A stretch of 64,000 bases of DNA from an uncultured Arthrobacter sp. (GCF_902805515.1 NZ_CADCTE010000144.1:1-64000), one strand, 5' to 3'; shown: positions 37,540-47,216, numbered from the stretch's first letter. The notes: generated by a model not told the origin, from the letters alone. A program made the numbers and translations.

Positions 37540-40059
37540 TCAGTTTTCGATGGTCACATCGGAGGGTTTCTTATCCGGCCGCCAGCCGCGCCAGACCGGG
37601 TGCCGCAGCCGGCCCCCGCCGGTGCGTTCGCTGTACTGGACTTCGCCGACGAGGGCCGGGCGCACCCAGCGCGCGTCCGCGGCGTCGGGGGCGGGGACGT
37701 CGGGCAGCGGCGCCGTCTTGCGGGCCATCTTCTTGAGCCGGCCGCCCACCTCGGCCAGCTCACGGTCGGTGAGCCCGGAGCCGACGCGGCCGAGGTACTT
37801 CAGGTTCACCCCGTCGGGCACCGCGACCAGGAGGGAGCCGATCTTCGAGGCGCGGTTACCCTTTCCCGGGCGCCAGCCCACCACCACCACCTCCTGGGTG
37901 CGCTGGTGCTTGATCTTCAGCCACGCCTCCGTGCGGGTTCCGGGGCGGTACACGCTGCCGCGGCGCTTGGCGACGATGCCCTCGAGCCCCAGGTCCCTAC
38001 TGGCCTCGACCGCTTCGGCCAGGGTGGCGTCAAGCTGCCCCGGCACCTGGACGTGCCCGTCCTCCGGGGCGCTGACGGCGCCCTCGAGGATCTCCCTGCG
38101 GTTGCTGTACCCCAGCGGGAGCAGGGAGGTGCCGTCGAGGTCGAGGAGGTCGAAGAGCATGAGCCGGACCGGTGTAATCGCCCGGGCGGCGTCGATCTCG
38201 GCGGCCGAGGTGAGTTTCATCCGGGTCTGCAGCAGGCTGAAGTCGGGCCGGCCGCCGGCGTTGAGGGCCACAATCTCGCCGTCGAGCACCGCCGTCTCGG
38301 CGTTCACATAGTCGGCGAGGTCCCCCAGCTCGGGGTAGAGCAGGCTCATGTCGTTGCCGTTGCGGCTGATCAGGCGCACGCCGCCGGCCGCGACGACGGC
38401 GATGGCCCGCACCCCGTCCCACTTCAGCTCGAACGCGAAGTCGGATTCATCGGGCAGGACCAAAGAGGAGGCCAGGGTCGCCAGCATAGGCGGCACGAAG
38501 TCCGGGGCGGCGCCGGGCCCGGCCGCCGGACGATCCCCCGGTGCAACCGGGACGGGGAGCCCGTCCGGGCCGGCCGCAGGGGTATCGGGCCCGCCGCCGT
38601 CGGAGGAGGCACCGGGTGAGGCACCGGAGGCGGTACCGGCCGGCTGGTCCTTCATGAGGTGGATGAGCCAGTTACGCGCTCCCGACCCGGAGCCGCCGGT
38701 GTTGATCAGGGCGTACCGCCGGACGGCGCTGCCCGAGCGCGCCAGGCCGCCGTCCTGTCTCCCGTACAGGGTGCAGATCACCTCCTTGCCGTCGCGCCAC
38801 TTTTCCAGTTCGTAGGTCCCCGCATCCCAGATGCTCATCTCGCCCGCACCGTATTCCCCCTTGGGAATACTTCCCTCAAAGGTCCCGTATTCCAGCGGGT
38901 GATCCTCCGTCTGGACGGCCAGGTGGTTCCGGTCCGGCGTGGCGGGCGGGCCCTTGGGCAGGGCCCACGAGACGAGCACGCCCTCTCGCTCCAGCCGGAG
39001 GTCATAGTGGAGGCGGCGCGCATGGTGTTCCTGGATGACGAAGCTGTTGCCCCCGGGCGGTCCGACGGTTTCCGGGACGGGCTCCGGGGTCCTGCCGGCG
39101 TCGCGCATGGCCCGGTACTGGCTCAGGCGGTCCGGGGCGGTGCCGGCACCGTCCTGCGGGTCCGGGTCGAGGCCGGCCAGGATGTCCCCGTGATCCTCGA
39201 CGCGCCGGAGCACCTCCCGGTAATCGAGGTGGGCCAGATCCGGGTCGTCCAGCTCGGCCCAGGTGCGCGGCGCGGCGACGGTCGGGTGGAAGCGTCCGCG
39301 CAGGGAATACGGCGCCACGGTGGTCTTGTTCCGGTTGTTCTGGCTCCAGTCCACCAGGACGCGCCCGCCGCGCAGGGACTTCTTCATGTCGCTGACCGCC
39401 AGGTCGGGGTGGTCGGTCTCAAGGGCGCGGGCCAGCTCGTGCGCGACGCCGGAGACCTGCTCGGAGGTCAGTGTCCCGTCCAGGCGGCAGTACAGGTGGA
39501 GGCCCTTGGAGCCGCTTGTCACCGGCCACGGCTCAAGGCCCATGCCGGTGAGGATCTCCCGGGCCAGCCGGGCGACCTCGGCGCATTCGGCCAGGCCCGC
39601 TCCCGGCCCGGGGTCGAGGTCGAGCACCATCCGGTCCGGGTTGCCCACCGCCGAGTGCGGGCCGAACCGCCATTGGGGCACATGGACCTCGAGGGCCCCG
39701 ATCTGCCCGAACCAGGTGAGGGTGGCCAGATCGTTCACCACCGGGTACACGTTCGTGTGGTCCTTGTGCCGGATCGGGTGGCGGGGCAGCCAGGCCGGAG
39801 CCGCGGCGTCGAGGTTCTTCTGGAAGAAGACCTGGCCGGGGGCGTCGGCGGTCCCCACGCCGTGCACCCACCGCTTGCGGGTCGCGGGCCGGTCACGGGC
39901 ATGCCGGATTAGGGGCTCGGCCACCGCCGCGTAGTACGCAAGCACATCGGCCTTGGTGGTGCCGGTTTCCGGGTACAGCACCTTGTCCAGGCTCGAGAGC
40001 CGCAGGGAACGCCCGTCAACCGTGACGGTCTGCACGCTGCGGGAACCCGGAAGAGCCAT
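37540..40059 (-). CDS. ligD: Multidomain ATP-dependent DNA ligase LigD (Pol-PE-Lig order)
   Basis: N-terminal PolDom ([41 protein letters not shown]), PE domain ([33 protein letters not shown]), ligase [15 protein letters not shown]. Confidence 0.96.
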   Translation of the reverse strand: MALPGSRSVQTVTVDGRSLRLSSLDKVLYPETGTTKADVLAYYAAVAEPLIRHARDRPATRKRWVHGVGTADAPGQVFFQKNLDAAAPAWLPRHPIRHKDHTNVYPVVNDLATLTWFGQIGALEVHVPQWRFGPHSAVGNPDRMVLDLDPGPGAGLAECAEVARLAREILTGMGLEPWPVTSGSKGLHLYCRLDGTLTSEQVSGVAHELARALETDHPDLAVSDMKKSLRGGRVLVDWSQNNRNKTTVAPYSLRGRFHPTVAAPRTWAELDDPDLAHLDYREVLRRVEDHGDILAGLDPDPQDGAGTAPDRLSQYRAMRDAGRTPEPVPETVGPPGGNSFVIQEHHARRLHYDLRLEREGVLVSWALPKGPPATPDRNHLAVQTEDHPLEYGTFEGSIPKGEYGAGEMSIWDAGTYELEKWRDGKEVICTLYGRQDGGLARSGSAVRRYALINTGGSGSGARNWLIHLMKDQPAGTASGASPGASSDGGGPDTPAAGPDGLPVPVAPGDRPAAGPGAAPDFVPPMLATLASSLVLPDESDFAFELKWDGVRAIAVVAAGGVRLISRNGNDMSLLYPELGDLADYVNAETAVLDGEIVALNAGGRPDFSLLQTRMKLTSAAEIDAARAITPVRLMLFDLLDLDGTSLLPLGYSNRREILEGAVSAPEDGHVQVPGQLDATLAEAVEASRDLGLEGIVAKRRGSVYRPGTRTEAWLKIKHQRTQEVVVVGWRPGKGNRASKIGSLLVAVPDGVNLKYLGRVGSGLTDRELAEVGGRLKKMARKTAPLPDVPAPDAADARWVRPALVGEVQYSERTGGGRLRHPVWRGWRPDKKPSDVTIEN

Positions 40060-40144
40060 TTCCCCAGTGTTGTCCGGATGGGCGCCGAATTCCACTAATG
40101 GACGGACTGTGGCCGCAGCGGGACGCCCCGCCCGGCGCGGCGCA

Positions 40145-40639
40145 TCAGGCCTTGAACTGGGAGGTGTACCGGTCGACGTAGACCTGCCAGAGGGCCGGAT
40201 CCTGGCCGAGGTCGCGCTCGTTGAGGTAGTCGTCGAGACCCATCAGGGTCAGGTGCCAGCCGGCAGCGGAAACGGCAATCTGGGCGGAATCCGCAGGGGA
40301 GATCGTCAGCACCAGCAGGGTGCCGCCGTCCTCCTGGCGCGTGAACTCCCACCGCAGGACCTCCCGGTCCCAGGTGAAGGCCAGCACCGTGGGCTTGGCG
40401 GCCTCAAGCACCGCGCCCTTCAGCGGGCGCTGGCCCGGCAGCTTGAAGATGACCTCGGCGTCCCGGCGCGGCAGGATGTCCATTTCGGCCGGGAACCAGT
40501 ACTTGAGCTTGCCCGGATCCGTCAGGTGCTTCCACATCACCGCCGGCGGAACAGCGAACCGCATCTCGAAGCGCAGGGCGGGTGCGCCGTCGTCGGTGGT
40601 GGTGCGGCTGGCTGTCGGTTCTGCGGTGGAGGAAGTCAC
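40145..40639 (-). CDS. SRPBCC/AHSA1-like domain protein
   Basis: LRFEMRFAVPPAVMWKHLTDPGKLKYWFPAEMDILPRRDAEVIFKLPGQ...LAFTWDREVLRWEFTRQEDGGTLLVLT...GWHLTLMGLDDYL. Confidence 0.9.
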   Translation of the reverse strand: MTSSTAEPTASRTTTDDGAPALRFEMRFAVPPAVMWKHLTDPGKLKYWFPAEMDILPRRDAEVIFKLPGQRPLKGAVLEAAKPTVLAFTWDREVLRWEFTRQEDGGTLLVLTISPADSAQIAVSAAGWHLTLMGLDDYLNERDLGQDPALWQVYVDRYTSQFKA

Positions 40640-40707
40640 CTATCCATCGTAGACCGCGGAAAAACCGGCTCTGGCTAGGTGTGCTGCCGGTGGTGTTCAC
40701 TAGTTCC

Positions 40708-41544
40708 ATGAGAGCCATCTGGAAGGGAGCCGTCGCGTTCGGGCTGGTGAACGTGCCCGTGAAGGTGTACAGCGCCACCGAAGACCACGACATCGGCCTC
40801 CACCAGGTCCACGATAAGGACGGCGGGCGGATCCGCTACCAGCGCCGGTGTGAAATCTGCGGGGAAGTGGTCGACTACAAGAACATCGACAAGGCCTACG
40901 ACGACGGCGAGCACACAGTGGTGCTGACGGAGGAGGACCTCGGCTCGCTCCCGGTCGAGAAAAGCCGCGAGATCGAGGTGGTCGAGTTCGTTCCCAGCGA
41001 CCAGATCGACCCCATCATGTACGACCGCTCCTACTACCTCGAGCCCGATTCGGCCTCCACCAAGGCCTACGTGCTGCTCCGCAAGACCCTCGAGGAGACC
41101 GACCGGACGGCGATCGTCCAGTTCTCCCTCCGGCAGAAGAGCCGGCTCGGGGCGCTGCGGGTCCGCGGCGAGGTCCTGATGCTCCAGTCGCTGCTCTGGG
41201 ATGACGAGGTCCGCGAGGCCTCCTTCCCCGCCCTCGAGGAAAAGGTGCGCATCTCCGCCAAGGAGAAGCAGATGTCCGCGGCCCTCGTCGATTCCTTCTC
41301 GACGGATTTCGATCCTGAGAACTTCACCGATGAGTATCAGGTGCAGCTGCGCACCCTGATCGACGCGAAGATCGAGAAGGGCGACACCCTGAGCACCGAG
41401 GAGACCTTCGGCGCGTCGGCGGAGGAGGACGACACCAATGTCCTCGACCTGATGGAGGCCCTGCGCCGCAGTCTCGAGAAAAACCGCGAGAAGAAGTCCG
41501 GCGGCAAGAAGGACTCGAGCAGTTCCAAGAAGAAGGGAGCGTAA
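40708..41544 (+). CDS. ku: NHEJ protein Ku
   Basis: MRAIWKGAVAFGLVNVPVKVYSATEDHDIGLHQVHDKDGGRIRYQRRCEICGEVVDYKNIDKAYDDGEHTVVLTEEDL; Lys-rich tail KKSGGKKDSSSSKKKGA. Confidence 0.98.
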   Translation: MRAIWKGAVAFGLVNVPVKVYSATEDHDIGLHQVHDKDGGRIRYQRRCEICGEVVDYKNIDKAYDDGEHTVVLTEEDLGSLPVEKSREIEVVEFVPSDQIDPIMYDRSYYLEPDSASTKAYVLLRKTLEETDRTAIVQFSLRQKSRLGALRVRGEVLMLQSLLWDDEVREASFPALEEKVRISAKEKQMSAALVDSFSTDFDPENFTDEYQVQLRTLIDAKIEKGDTLSTEETFGASAEEDDTNVLDLMEALRRSLEKNREKKSGGKKDSSSSKKKGA

Positions 41545-41789
41545 TGGGTTTCTTCACCGACTCCCACGGCAGGCAGGGCATCGCCCAGCGCCCAAATGCC
41601 CTGATCCTGGCCTGGGCCGGGCTGGGCGCGGCGTCCCTGATGGCACTGAAGGACGAAAACCGCAGGGTGCTCGGCCGGGCCAGCACCGCCAGCCTCGCCA
41701 TCTGGGCCGTCCTTGAGGCCGCCGACGGCGACAGCGGGTTCCGCAGGACCGCCGGAGCCCTGACCCTGGCCTGGCTGGTGCGGCGCTAG
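41544..41789 (+). CDS. Small hypothetical protein coupled to ku
   Basis: 81-aa [84 protein letters not shown]; start overlaps the ku stop (taatg). Confidence 0.65.
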   Translation: MGFFTDSHGRQGIAQRPNALILAWAGLGAASLMALKDENRRVLGRASTASLAIWAVLEAADGDSGFRRTAGALTLAWLVRR

Positions 41790-43156
41790 CGTTCCTCGAA
41801 CACGTCGGGGACGCCGTCCCGGTCGGCGTCGACCGTCTCCTTGGCTTCGATCTGCCGGTAGTGGCGGTTGCGTGAGCGCAGGATGAACGATGCGGCGAAC
41901 GCGGCGAGGAGCGAGCCGATCAGCACCGCGACCTTCGCGTGGTCGTCCTCCGGGGTGCCCTGGCCGAAGCCGAGCTCCGCGATGAGCAGGGAGACGGTGA
42001 ACCCGATGCCGGCCAGCAGGGCGGCTCCGGCGATATCCACCCAGGACAGGTCGGGGTCCAGGTTGGCCTTTTCGGCCTTGGTCACGAGCCAGACCGCCAG
42101 CAGGATGCCGACCGGCTTTCCGACCACCAGTGCCAGGACGATACCCACGGCGATCGGGTCGGTGATGGCACTGAGGAACCCCGAGGCGCCGCCGATCGTC
42201 ACCCCCGCCGAGAAGAAAGCGAAGACCGGGACCGCGACACCTGCCGACAGGGGCCGGATGCGGTGCTCCATCGTGTCCGCCAGCCCCTCGGTCTCCGGCA
42301 CGGTGGAGCCTCCGGACTGGGCTTTCCGCGGGGGCCGGACCGGAACCGCAAAGCCCAGGAGGACTCCGGCGACGGTGGCGTGGACCCCCGAGGCGTGCAC
42401 CAGTGCCCAGACGATGAACCCGAGGGGCAGCAGGATCAGCCACGGGGCCGCCGCCTGGCGCTGGAAGAACCGGGAGAACCGGTGGGCGAGGAAGGCGTAG
42501 AGGGCGAGCGGAAGCACCGCCAGCAGCAGGGGCGGGGCGGCGATGTCCCCGGAATAGAAGAAGGCGATGATGCTGATGGCGATCAGGTCGTCCACGACGG
42601 CGAGGGTGAGCAGGAAGATCCGCAGGGCCCCGGGTAGGTGGGATCCGACGACGGCGAGCACCGCCAGGGCAAAGGCGATATCGGTGGCCGTGGGAATCGC
42701 CCACCCGCGCAGCGCGTCTGAGCCGCTGCCCAGGATCACCGCGACGTAGATCAGCGCGGGCACCACGACGCCGCCTACAGCGGCTGCCACCGGAACGATG
42801 GCCCGGTCGAAGCGTTTCAGGTCACCGGCGACGAACTCCCGCTTCAGTTCGAGCCCGGCGAGGAAGAAGAAGATGGCAAGCAGGCCGTCGGCCGCCCAGG
42901 CCCCGACGCTGAGTTCGAGGTGCAGCGGTTCGTAGCCGAATCTGGTGTCGCGCAGGGCGAAGTAGCCGTCGGCGGCGGGGGTGTTGGCGAGGATCAGTGC
43001 CAGCGTTGTGGCCAGGAGCAAAAGCGCTCCGCCCACCGTCTCCTTGCGCAGGATCGAGGAGATCCTTAGATGTTCGGGATAGCTGGCCCGGGCGAAGACC
43101 CGTTTGGCCGCGGGCCTGCCCGAGGGGTCTGTGGATGGGGAGGGGGTGGAGGACAA
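41786..43156 (-). CDS. nhaA: Na+/H+ antiporter NhaA
   Basis: [104 protein letters not shown] start. Confidence 0.97.
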   Translation of the reverse strand: MSSTPSPSTDPSGRPAAKRVFARASYPEHLRISSILRKETVGGALLLLATTLALILANTPAADGYFALRDTRFGYEPLHLELSVGAWAADGLLAIFFFLAGLELKREFVAGDLKRFDRAIVPVAAAVGGVVVPALIYVAVILGSGSDALRGWAIPTATDIAFALAVLAVVGSHLPGALRIFLLTLAVVDDLIAISIIAFFYSGDIAAPPLLLAVLPLALYAFLAHRFSRFFQRQAAAPWLILLPLGFIVWALVHASGVHATVAGVLLGFAVPVRPPRKAQSGGSTVPETEGLADTMEHRIRPLSAGVAVPVFAFFSAGVTIGGASGFLSAITDPIAVGIVLALVVGKPVGILLAVWLVTKAEKANLDPDLSWVDIAGAALLAGIGFTVSLLIAELGFGQGTPEDDHAKVAVLIGSLLAAFAASFILRSRNRHYRQIEAKETVDADRDGVPDVFEER

Positions 43157-43242
43157 AAAGAGCTCCTTGTGTCGGCGGTCGCTTGAGATAGCGCCGACCA
43201 GACTTCCCGGCTCACCACTAACCAGCCTACCCGGCGGAGCTG
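43157..43242 (-). promoter_or_regulatory. Structured 5' leader of nhaA, candidate riboswitch
   Basis: RNA-sense: agctccgccgggtaggctggttagtggtgagccgggaagtctggtcggcgctatctcaagcgaccgccgacacaaggagctctttt-TTG; 7-bp stem gtcggcg/cgccgac; agctcc can pair with ggagct overlapping the SD. Confidence 0.55.
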
Positions 43243-43306
43243 GTGATGCATACCGGGCGGTCCGCCGACAGCCGGCCCGGCGTGGCTGCCTGCGGCCGAT
43301 GCAGCA

Positions 43307-43975
43307 TCAGGCTTCGAGCTCCCGGGCAAGTTCCGGCAGTGCGGTGAGGACCAGATCGGGACGGCGGAAGGACGAGGGGTAGGGAGAGCCGCTGCGGTTC
43401 AGCCAGGCGGTGCGCATGCCCGCCCGTGCTGCCCCGTCGATGTCCCAGGGATGGGAGGCGATCAGCATCATGTCCTCGACCCCGGTGCCGCAGGCCCCGG
43501 CCGCGTAGCCGTACGCCAAGGGTGCGGGCTTCCACAGCGGTGCATCCTCCACTGAGAGGAACTTCTCGAAGCACCCCTCGATCCCGGCGCGCTGCGCGAG
43601 CCCTTCGGCGATGGCCGCCGCGCCGTTGGTCAGGGTGATGAGGCGGTGGCCGCTGTTGGTCAGCGCTTCGATGCCGGGGACGACGTCGTCGTGGACGCCG
43701 AGGCTCCGGAACCGGTCAAGCAGCAGCGTTACGGCGTCGTCGACGCTCCGGTTGAGGGGCTGTCCGGCCAGCACGGACCGGAGGGCATCCTCGGCCACGC
43801 CTGCGAAACGGGGATTGATGCCGGCGGCGGTCAGCGCGAAGCCGTCCCGCAGCAGGGATGCGAACCACCACCGGGCGGTTCCGTCCGAGCAGCCGATCCC
43901 GGCGAAGTGCCCGGCCATGGGCGAGAGGTCCGAGAGGGTTTCATTGACGTCGAAGACAAGCACCGTGGGGCGCAT
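43307..43975 (-). CDS. Haloacid dehalogenase type II-like HAD hydrolase
   Basis: TVLVFDVNETLSDLSPMAGHFAGIGCSDGTARWWFASLLRDGFALTAAG...LITLTNGAAAIAEGLAQRAGIEGCFEKFLSVEDAPLWKPAPLAYGYAA...MLIASHPWDIDGAARAGMRTAWLNR. Confidence 0.93.
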   Translation of the reverse strand: MRPTVLVFDVNETLSDLSPMAGHFAGIGCSDGTARWWFASLLRDGFALTAAGINPRFAGVAEDALRSVLAGQPLNRSVDDAVTLLLDRFRSLGVHDDVVPGIEALTNSGHRLITLTNGAAAIAEGLAQRAGIEGCFEKFLSVEDAPLWKPAPLAYGYAAGACGTGVEDMMLIASHPWDIDGAARAGMRTAWLNRSGSPYPSSFRRPDLVLTALPELARELEA

Positions 43976-44214
43976 GGCGCCCTACCCTTCGTCGATCGGG
44001 CAGGAGCTGGCGGGTTCTCTGGTGTGCATCGGGTCTCCGGTTCCTCGGGCGTCCGCGGCGTGAACCGCTGGGGGAAGCCTAGTTCCGCGGACGGCCGCTG
44101 GGAACAGTCCGGCAGGAGCACCGTCTGGGACTCCCTCGGTGCCTGCCCCGTCCAGGCACGGAAGACCGGGTTTGGAGCGCGCGGGAAATGCCCTAAGCTA
44201 TTGGAGAACCATCT

Positions 44215-44288
44215 GCCTGTGTAGCTCAGTCTGGTAGAGCATCCGCTTCACACGCGGAAGGCCCGGGGATCGAGGCCCCGCGCAGGCA
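44215..44288 (+). tRNA. tRNA-Val (anticodon CAC)
   Basis: gcctgtgtagctcagtctggtagagcatccgcttcacacgcggaaggcccggggatcgaggccccgcgcaggca; cloverleaf arms pair, anticodon loop ttCACac. Confidence 0.93.
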
Positions 44289-44293
44289 CTTCA

Positions 44294-44330
44294 CGCCCTC
44301 CCGCAGTTTTTGCGGGAGGGCTGCGTTTTT
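44294..44330 (+). terminator. Rho-independent terminator after tRNA-Val
   Basis: gccctcccgcagtttttgcgggagggctgcgttttt: 10-11 bp G/C stem followed by a T run. Confidence 0.88.
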
Positions 44331-44387
44331 AAGCCCCTGCTGCGACGGCTCCCCTCCTCGGCACCCCTTCCTCCGCCCTCCTTCCTC

Positions 44388-44415
44388 GGCCCCCGGCCCC
44401 CGGCCCCCGGCCCCC
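44388..44415 (-). other. G-quadruplex-capable tract (GGCCCCC)x4 on the plus strand
   Basis: ggcccccggcccccggcccccggccccc; the minus strand has four G5 runs with 2-nt loops. Confidence 0.7.
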
Positions 44416-44474
44416 GACCGTATCCGGCCTTTCCTCCTCCGCCCGATCGGACCTCGAAAAAGTCGACTTACACC

Positions 44475-44501
44475 TTGGCACTCTCCCCCTGAGAGTGCTA
44501 A
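44475..44501 (+). promoter_or_regulatory. CIRCE element (HrcA operator)
   Basis: ttggcactc-tccccctga-gagtgctaa versus consensus TTAGCACTC-N9-GAGTGCTAA (one mismatch). Confidence 0.93.
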
Positions 44502-44512
44502 TTTAACTGCGG

Positions 44513-44533
44513 GTTGAGCGGAACCCGCTCAAC
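44513..44533 (+). promoter_or_regulatory. HAIR-like inverted repeat (HspR operator candidate)
   Basis: gttgagc-ggaaccc-gctcaac versus HAIR CTTGAGT-N7-ACTCAAG: same spacing, 5 of 7 matches per half-site. Confidence 0.55.
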
Positions 44534-44593
44534 TCTGATAGATGAAGAAAACCACCACCGTCGGTGGCCGTTGTGCGAAGGAGTTGTTTTCAA

Positions 44594-45058
44594 ATGGCCA
44601 TGAAGTTCGACCCGTTCCGGGAATTGGACCGCGTCGCCGGTGCGCTGCTGGATCCCCGGCAGGGGCTGCGCCTGATGCCCATGGACCTGTACCGCGAGGG
44701 CGACCACTACATCCTGACCGCCGACCTTCCGGGCATCGATCCGGGCTCCGTCGATATTGACGTCGACGGCCAGCTGCTCACCATCCGGGCCGAGCGCACT
44801 CTGCGCGGGGCCGAAGGGGTCAAGTGGCTGACCCGCGAGCGCGAGAGCGGATCCTTCCTCCGCCAGCTCAACCTCGGCCAGGGGATCGACATCGACGCCA
44901 TCTCGGCCCGTTACGAGAACGGCGTGCTGAGCGTCAACATCCCCGTGACCGAGCGGGCAAAGCCGCGGAAGATCGAGATCAGGTCGGGAACCGATTCCGA
45001 GGCCGTGAAGGGTGAGTCCGTCGAGGGCGGATCCGGGCAGAAGACCGTCGAAGCCTAG
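44594..45058 (+). CDS. Hsp20/alpha-crystallin family small heat shock protein
   Basis: MAMKFDPFRELDRVAGALLD...MPMDLYREGDHYILTADLPGIDPGSVDIDVDGQLLTIRAERTL...FLRQLNLGQGIDIDAISARYENGVLSVNIPVTERAKPRKIEI. Confidence 0.95.
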   Translation: MAMKFDPFRELDRVAGALLDPRQGLRLMPMDLYREGDHYILTADLPGIDPGSVDIDVDGQLLTIRAERTLRGAEGVKWLTRERESGSFLRQLNLGQGIDIDAISARYENGVLSVNIPVTERAKPRKIEIRSGTDSEAVKGESVEGGSGQKTVEA

Positions 45059-45084
45059 GAGCCGCAGGGGCTCTCCCCTTCCCG

Positions 45085-45119
45085 GGCCGGGCTGGGCGCA
45101 CTTCGCGCCCGGCCCGGCC
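45085..45119 (+). terminator. Rho-independent terminator after hsp20
   Basis: ggccgggctgggcgc-acttc-gcgcccggcccggcc then ttcgcctttt. Confidence 0.8.
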
Positions 45120-45181
45120 TTCGCCTTTTCAGCCAGCGGATTTTCCTTGCAAACACCAGCGCCTGCGGAAAGGATGGCGGG

Positions 45182-45979
45182 ATGGATTTCTCTCCCGCCA
45201 CCGCCATCGTCACGGGATCCGATTCGGGGATCGGCAGGGCCACCGCGCTGGCCCTGGCCGAGGCCGGCCTCGATGTCGGCATCACCTGGCACTCGGACTC
45301 GGAGGGGGCGGAGGAGACCGCCCGCGGAGTCCGCGCCTTCGGGCGGAAGGCCGTCGTCGCCCAACTCGACACCACCGACGCCCCCGCCTGCGGCGACGTT
45401 GTGGACGCAATGGCCGAGGAGCTCGGCGGTGTCGACGTCTTCGTCAACAACGCCGGAGTCAACGGCGGCACCCTCTTCCTCGAGACCGACTGGGACACCT
45501 GGCGAGGCACCCTCGCGGCGAACCTCGACGGGGCGTTCGTCTGCATCCAGCGGGCCGCGGCCCGGATGGTCAAGGCCGGCCGGGGCGGGCGCATCATCGC
45601 GGTCACCAGCGTGCACCAGGAGCAGCCCCGGGTCGGCTCCGCGGCGTACGACGCCTCCAAGCACGGGCTGGGCGGACTGGTGCGGACCATCGCCCTCGAG
45701 CTGGCCGACCGGGGCATTACGGCCAACGCCGTGCTGCCCGGGGAAATCTCGACCCCAATGAACGACGCCGAAGACGTGGACCCCCGAACCGTCGACCGGC
45801 CGGGCATTCCGGTGGGCCGTCCCGGCGACGCGAAGGAGGTCGCCGCGGTCATCGCGTTCCTCGCCTCGCCGGCCTCAAGCTACGTCAACGGGGCATCGTT
45901 CGTGGTCGACGGCGGGATGCTCCAGATGGGGCCGCAGGCAGGGTCGCACCTCACCAGCGGGGCGTGGCGCTCACTCTGA
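45182..45979 (+). CDS. SDR family oxidoreductase
   Basis: AIVTGSDSGIGRATALALAEAGLDVGITWHSDSEGAEETA...VFVNNAGVNGGTLFLETDWDTWRGTLAANLDGAF...GSAAYDASKHGLGGLVRTIALELADRGITANAVLPGEISTPM. Confidence 0.96.
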   Translation: MDFSPATAIVTGSDSGIGRATALALAEAGLDVGITWHSDSEGAEETARGVRAFGRKAVVAQLDTTDAPACGDVVDAMAEELGGVDVFVNNAGVNGGTLFLETDWDTWRGTLAANLDGAFVCIQRAAARMVKAGRGGRIIAVTSVHQEQPRVGSAAYDASKHGLGGLVRTIALELADRGITANAVLPGEISTPMNDAEDVDPRTVDRPGIPVGRPGDAKEVAAVIAFLASPASSYVNGASFVVDGGMLQMGPQAGSHLTSGAWRSL

Positions 45980-46011
45980 GATGCCGCACCCGGGCCTGTA
46001 ACGTAGACCGG

Positions 46012-47133
46012 GTGAAAGCCGTACCTCCCCGCCTCACCGCAGCCGCCTCCGCCGTCATCCTCGGCGTCACGCTCACCGCCTGCGGGTCCGACTATCCCCT
46101 GGGCCCGGAGCAGGAAGCAGCGGCACGCAACGCCGATTCGAAGCTCCAGGGGGCCATCACCGGCGCCGGCTCATCGGCGCAGGGACCCGCCATGGAGGCC
46201 TGGCGTGCGGCCTTCGCCACCACCAATCCGCGCGCCCAGGTGCAGTACTCCCCCGACGGCTCCGGCGCCGGGCGCGGAGCACTCCTGGCCGGGGCAGTGA
46301 CCTTCGCCGGGTCCGACGCCTACCTCAACGACGAGGAGCTCGCCGAATCGACCGAGGCCTGCGGGCCGGGCGGCGCCTTCAACATTCCCGCCTATGTCTC
46401 CCCCATCAGCATCGCCTTCAACCTCCCGGGCATCACCGAGTTGAACCTCGATGCGGCGGCCATCGCTCGAATTTTCCGCGGTGAGATCACCGTCTGGAAC
46501 GACCCGCAGATCGCCTCGCAGAACCCGGGCGTCGACCTGCCCGGGACGCGCATCGCCCCGGTCAGCAGGTCCGATGACTCCGGGACCACCGAAAACTTCA
46601 CCGACTACCTCCACGCCGTGGTGCCCGAGATCTGGACCGACGAGCCCGACGGCACCTGGCCCGGAAACATCGGCGGGGAGAACTCCAAGGGCAACTCCGG
46701 GGTGGTCAGCACCGTCTCGGGCACCGAGGGTGCCGTGACCTACGCCGACGATTCCGCCGTCGGACCGCCCCTTGGACGGGTGAACCTGCGCGTGGGCAGC
46801 GAGTACGTGCCCGTCAGCGCCGAAGCCGCGGCGGCCGCCGTCAACCTCGCCTCGATGGTTCCCGGCCGCCCCGACTACGACATGTCCCTCGAACTCGACC
46901 GCACGACGACGGCCCCGGGGGCGTACCCCCTCGTGCTGGTGTCTTACCACATCTACTGCACGAGCTATGAGAACGAACAGTCGGCCGAGGTGGCCAAGGC
47001 GTTCGGCGAATATGCGGTGAGCGAGGAAGGCCAGCAGGAGGCGGCCGAGGCCGCGAAGAGCGCCCCGCTCTCGGCCGAGCTCTCCCGCCGGGCTCTGGAG
47101 TCGATCGCCGGGATCACCGCGGCGAAGGGCTGA
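46012..47133 (+). CDS. pstS: PstS-like phosphate ABC transporter substrate-binding lipoprotein
   Basis: VILGVTLTACGSDYPLG lipobox; LQGAITGAGSSAQGPAMEAWRAAFATTNPRAQVQYSPDGSGAGRGALLAGAVTFAGSDAYL...VSRSDDSGTTENFTDYL. Confidence 0.94.
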   Translation: MKAVPPRLTAAASAVILGVTLTACGSDYPLGPEQEAAARNADSKLQGAITGAGSSAQGPAMEAWRAAFATTNPRAQVQYSPDGSGAGRGALLAGAVTFAGSDAYLNDEELAESTEACGPGGAFNIPAYVSPISIAFNLPGITELNLDAAAIARIFRGEITVWNDPQIASQNPGVDLPGTRIAPVSRSDDSGTTENFTDYLHAVVPEIWTDEPDGTWPGNIGGENSKGNSGVVSTVSGTEGAVTYADDSAVGPPLGRVNLRVGSEYVPVSAEAAAAAVNLASMVPGRPDYDMSLELDRTTTAPGAYPLVLVSYHIYCTSYENEQSAEVAKAFGEYAVSEEGQQEAAEAAKSAPLSAELSRRALESIAGITAAKG

Positions 47134-47160
47134 CAGCGTCTTCCCGGGGACGGGCAGAAC

Positions 47161-47192
47161 GACGGCGGGGCACCGGTTGGTGCCCCGCCGTC
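47161..47192 (+). terminator. Terminator-like hairpin between convergent pstS and SRPBCC genes
   Basis: gacggcggggcacc-ggtt-ggtgccccgccgtc, perfect 14-bp stem; no clear U tract. Confidence 0.6.
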
Positions 47193-47216
47193 GTCGTCCG
47201 TGTACCGGCTCTGCGC

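Noticed and set aside
43157-43242. Cobalamin riboswitch for the gccgggaag segment
   Set aside because: Only a short GGGAAG similarity; leader far too short for a cobalamin aptamer, and the downstream gene is nhaA.
44310-44492. 60-aa plus-strand ORF
   Set aside because: Runs from the tRNA terminator through the C-rich tract into the CIRCE region; no plausible RBS or coding signal.
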